A stretch of 7,264 nucleotides of DNA, taken from Phycisphaerae bacterium. GTDB taxonomy: Bacteria > Planctomycetota > Phycisphaerae > UBA1845 > Fen-1342. The notes beneath the pieces were generated by a model. That model was given only the letters and a program-made list of their open reading frames with translations. It was not told where the DNA came from and searched no databases. Both the position numbers and the translations under genes were made by a program. Every line of letters begins with the position of its first letter. Within the stretch, counting starts at the first letter, position 1. The DNA is taken from contig JALHOX010000238.1 of assembly GCA_022842805.1 (NCBI GenBank), positions 1 through 7,264 on the forward strand, given 5' to 3'. Shown here in pieces: positions 5,286 through 7,264 of this stretch.

Positions 5286-7264
5286 GTGAGCAAGAAATCC
5301 TCGAAGAGTTCGCAACCGCCGCAACAGGCCCTCGCGGGCGGCGCGGGGCCGGATGGCGGGAACGCCGGCGGCGCGGCGGCCCCGCAAAAACCCAAGCGGA
5401 AACGCAAGTGGTTCAAGCGCTTGCTCTGGCTGGGTGGCGGCAGCAGCACGCTCTTCATCGCGCTGCTCGCGGCGATTCCCTTCATCATCGCGATCCCGAT
5501 GGTGCGCGACTACGCCCTGAGCTTCGTCAATGCGCAATTGCGCGGCACGCTGAAGGCCGACAGCGTCAACGTGTCGTGGATGGGACCGGTCGAGCTGAAG
5601 GGGGTCAGCCTCGACGACGCCGACGCGCGACGCGTCTTCGCCGTGCAGCGGCTGAAATGCGAGCGCTCGCTGTGGGATTTGCTGACGCGCGGCATCACCG
5701 AATTGCCCAGCGGCAAGCTCAACCTGGGCGAGGTGATCGTCGAACAGCCGACGATCGATCTGATCGTCAACGAAAAGAACGAGATCTCGCTGGTCGACGC
5801 GCTGCAGCCCAAGCTGGCCGCGGCCCCGCCCGGCGGCACGGGGACAACGATTCCCGCGCCCGCGAAGGGCGGCGGATTGCCGGAGCCGACGCTCGACCTG
5901 GTGGTCAAAGACGCAAAGATCAGCGCCCGCCGCATCGATGGTGCGAGTTACGCGATCGACGCCATCCAACTCAGCCTGAAGGTGCGAACGCTCAATGAGA
6001 TGGTGACGAAGCTGGAGGGCAAGCTGCCCAACGGCACGATGCTGTCGACCGATGTCGACCTGCGCGATCTGGCGCTGGAGTCGAAGATCGCGATCGATAA
6101 GGCGTCGGCCAAGGTGGGGCTGCGCTCCAACGGCGATGTCGACCTGGCGCCGATCATGGCCGTCTTCATGCCCAAACTGGGCCTGTCCGGCGCGGCGACG
6201 CTGAAGGTCGACGCGGACATGCGGCCGGGGCAAGCGCTCGCCGCGACATTTGATGTAGCAGTGAAGCAGCTTCAAACGGCGGCGGCGAGCGGCAGCGAAG
6301 TGGGCAACGGCGGACCGGCGATCGCGCCGCTCAACGTGACGCTGATCGGCAACGCGGCGCAGGCGGGCGATGCGATCACGGCCAGCGCCTCGCTCGCGAG
6401 CGAAGCGGGCAAGCTCGACGTCGGCGCCAAGACGACTCGTGCAGCGCTCCAAGGCGCCGGCTCGACCACCATCGACACCGAAAAGCTCCTCGCGACGCTG
6501 CAAAAGGGGGGCACCTTGACCTTGCCGCAGGGCGAGCTCACGGCCTCGGGCAATGTGGATCTCGCGAAGCTGCAGCGGGCGCTGCCGGGCATTTTCAAGA
6601 TGCCGGCGGGCAAGTCGCTCGATGCGGGCTCCGTGCAATTGACCGAAGTGAAGCTGTCGGGCGGCGAAGCGCCCGCGGCCGCGGGCAAGATCGCACTGCG
6701 CGACATCGCCGCGACCGTCGACGGCAAAGCGGTGAAGCTGCAGCCGATCGACGCCAACGTGGCGGCGGCCTTTGAGCCCAGCGCGGGCTTGCGCATCGAC
6801 GCGGCGGATGTCGCGTCCGCATTTGCGAATCTGAAGGCGACAGGGCGGCTGAGTGACGCGAGCGCCACCTTTGATGCCGACCTCGCAAAGCTGAAGGCGG
6901 AGCTGGGACAACTCATCGACCTGACGGCGCTCGACGCAACCGGGTTGATCTCGGGCACTCTCACCGCGAAGGGCGACAACCCGGAAAATGTCGCACTGCA
7001 ACTCTCGGCCGACGCGAAGGAGCTGCGCGTCGGCGCGAATGGGCAGCCGACCAATCTCACGCTCAACGCCGACGCCTCGCGCAAGGCCGATGATCTGAAG
7101 CTCGATGCAAAGCTCGGCGGCGACGCGGGCACGGTCGAGGCGCAACTGGCGTCGACGCTGAGTGCGCTGACCAAAAAGATCGAGCCGGCGATCGACGCGC
7201 AGCGCGTCTTCTCGGCGGTGCTGAGCGGCGAATCACTCAATCTGCCGCAATTGACGCTGGCGGC
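5286..7264 (+). CDS. AsmA/TamB-like membrane-anchored envelope protein (3' end outside the window)
   Basis: An open frame with no stop up to the window edge, at least 659 residues. It starts at GTG 5286, preceded by GGAG (5274-5277) with an 8-nt spacer. The first 45 residues are polar, Gly/Ala-rich and then very basic (PKRKRKWFKR). One membrane helix follows (about 46-72), then a long segment without further membrane helices. The region just after the helix (about 74-130) resembles AsmA and DUF748-type N-termini: LRGTLKADSVNVSWMGPVEL, then KGVSLDD and a short SLWDLLTRG segment. The rest is a repetitive beta-strand pattern of alternating hydrophobic residues with many Ala, Lys and Asp, typical of proteins proposed to bridge the inner and outer membranes and move lipids. 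The topology is an N-terminal anchor with the bulk in the periplasm. The family call rests on architecture and short motifs; the exact subfamily is unknown. Confidence 0.75.
   Translation, partial: MSKKSSKSSQPPQQALAGGAGPDGGNAGGAAAPQKPKRKRKWFKRLLWLGGGSSTLFIALLAAIPFIIAIPMVRDYALSFVNAQLRGTLKADSVNVSWMGPVELKGVSLDDADARRVFAVQRLKCERSLWDLLTRGITELPSGKLNLGEVIVEQPTIDLIVNEKNEISLVDALQPKLAAAPPGGTGTTIPAPAKGGGLPEPTLDLVVKDAKISARRIDGASYAIDAIQLSLKVRTLNEMVTKLEGKLPNGTMLSTDVDLRDLALESKIAIDKASAKVGLRSNGDVDLAPIMAVFMPKLGLSGAATLKVDADMRPGQALAATFDVAVKQLQTAAASGSEVGNGGPAIAPLNVTLIGNAAQAGDAITASASLASEAGKLDVGAKTTRAALQGAGSTTIDTEKLLATLQKGGTLTLPQGELTASGNVDLAKLQRALPGIFKMPAGKSLDAGSVQLTEVKLSGGEAPAAAGKIALRDIAATVDGKAVKLQPIDANVAAAFEPSAGLRIDAADVASAFANLKATGRLSDASATFDADLAKLKAELGQLIDLTALDATGLISGTLTAKGDNPENVALQLSADAKELRVGANGQPTNLTLNADASRKADDLKLDAKLGGDAGTVEAQLASTLSALTKKIEPAIDAQRVFSAVLSGESLNLPQLTLA

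Noticed and set aside
5226..7145. 639-codon minus-strand open frame, and 322-codon frame 6272-7240
   Set aside because: Antisense shadows of the AsmA-like gene, caused by high GC at its third codon positions; the plus frame has an RBS, a membrane anchor and a coherent protein pattern.

Overview
The window looks like chromosomal DNA of a GC-rich diderm bacterium. A planctomycete-type organism is my best guess. I base this on the high GC content, the pairing of a C39-like peptidase with an RLAN/RimK-type ATP-grasp enzyme, and a large AsmA-like envelope protein. The assignment is an inference, because the window has no rRNA or other strong phylogenetic marker.

Layout: (1) On the minus strand, 68-2277, a two-gene operon encodes a C39-like papain-fold peptidase and then, 23 bp downstream, a RimK-like ATP-grasp ligase with an RLAN N-terminal domain. 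(2) A gene-free stretch, 2278-3366, carries five perfect 16-bp parS centromere sites. Each is wrapped in outer GCGCAAA/TTTGCGC arms that form a palindrome of about 34 bp. A good sigma70-type promoter and a split parS-like dyad lie at its right end. (3) parB (3367-4326, plus strand) encodes the parS-binding partition protein and holds a sixth parS inside its own coding sequence. No parA is visible. (4) A 236-bp gap leads to a gamma-carbonic-anhydrase-family gene (4563-5090) whose start looks leaderless. (5) After a 195-bp gap, a large AsmA/TamB-like membrane-anchored protein starts at 5286 and runs off the right edge.

How they work together: ParB loads onto the parS cluster and builds the partition complex, so this segment is probably a chromosomal centromere region and may lie near the replication origin. 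The peptidase/ligase pair reads as a separate peptide-processing or amide-bond-forming module transcribed away from the parS cluster. The carbonic-anhydrase-like and AsmA-like genes look like ordinary housekeeping or envelope genes with no clear link to partition.

The most unusual part is the extended parS array: conserved arms beyond the canonical 16 bp, spacing near 150 bp, additional dyads between the sites, and a candidate operator over the parB start of transcription.
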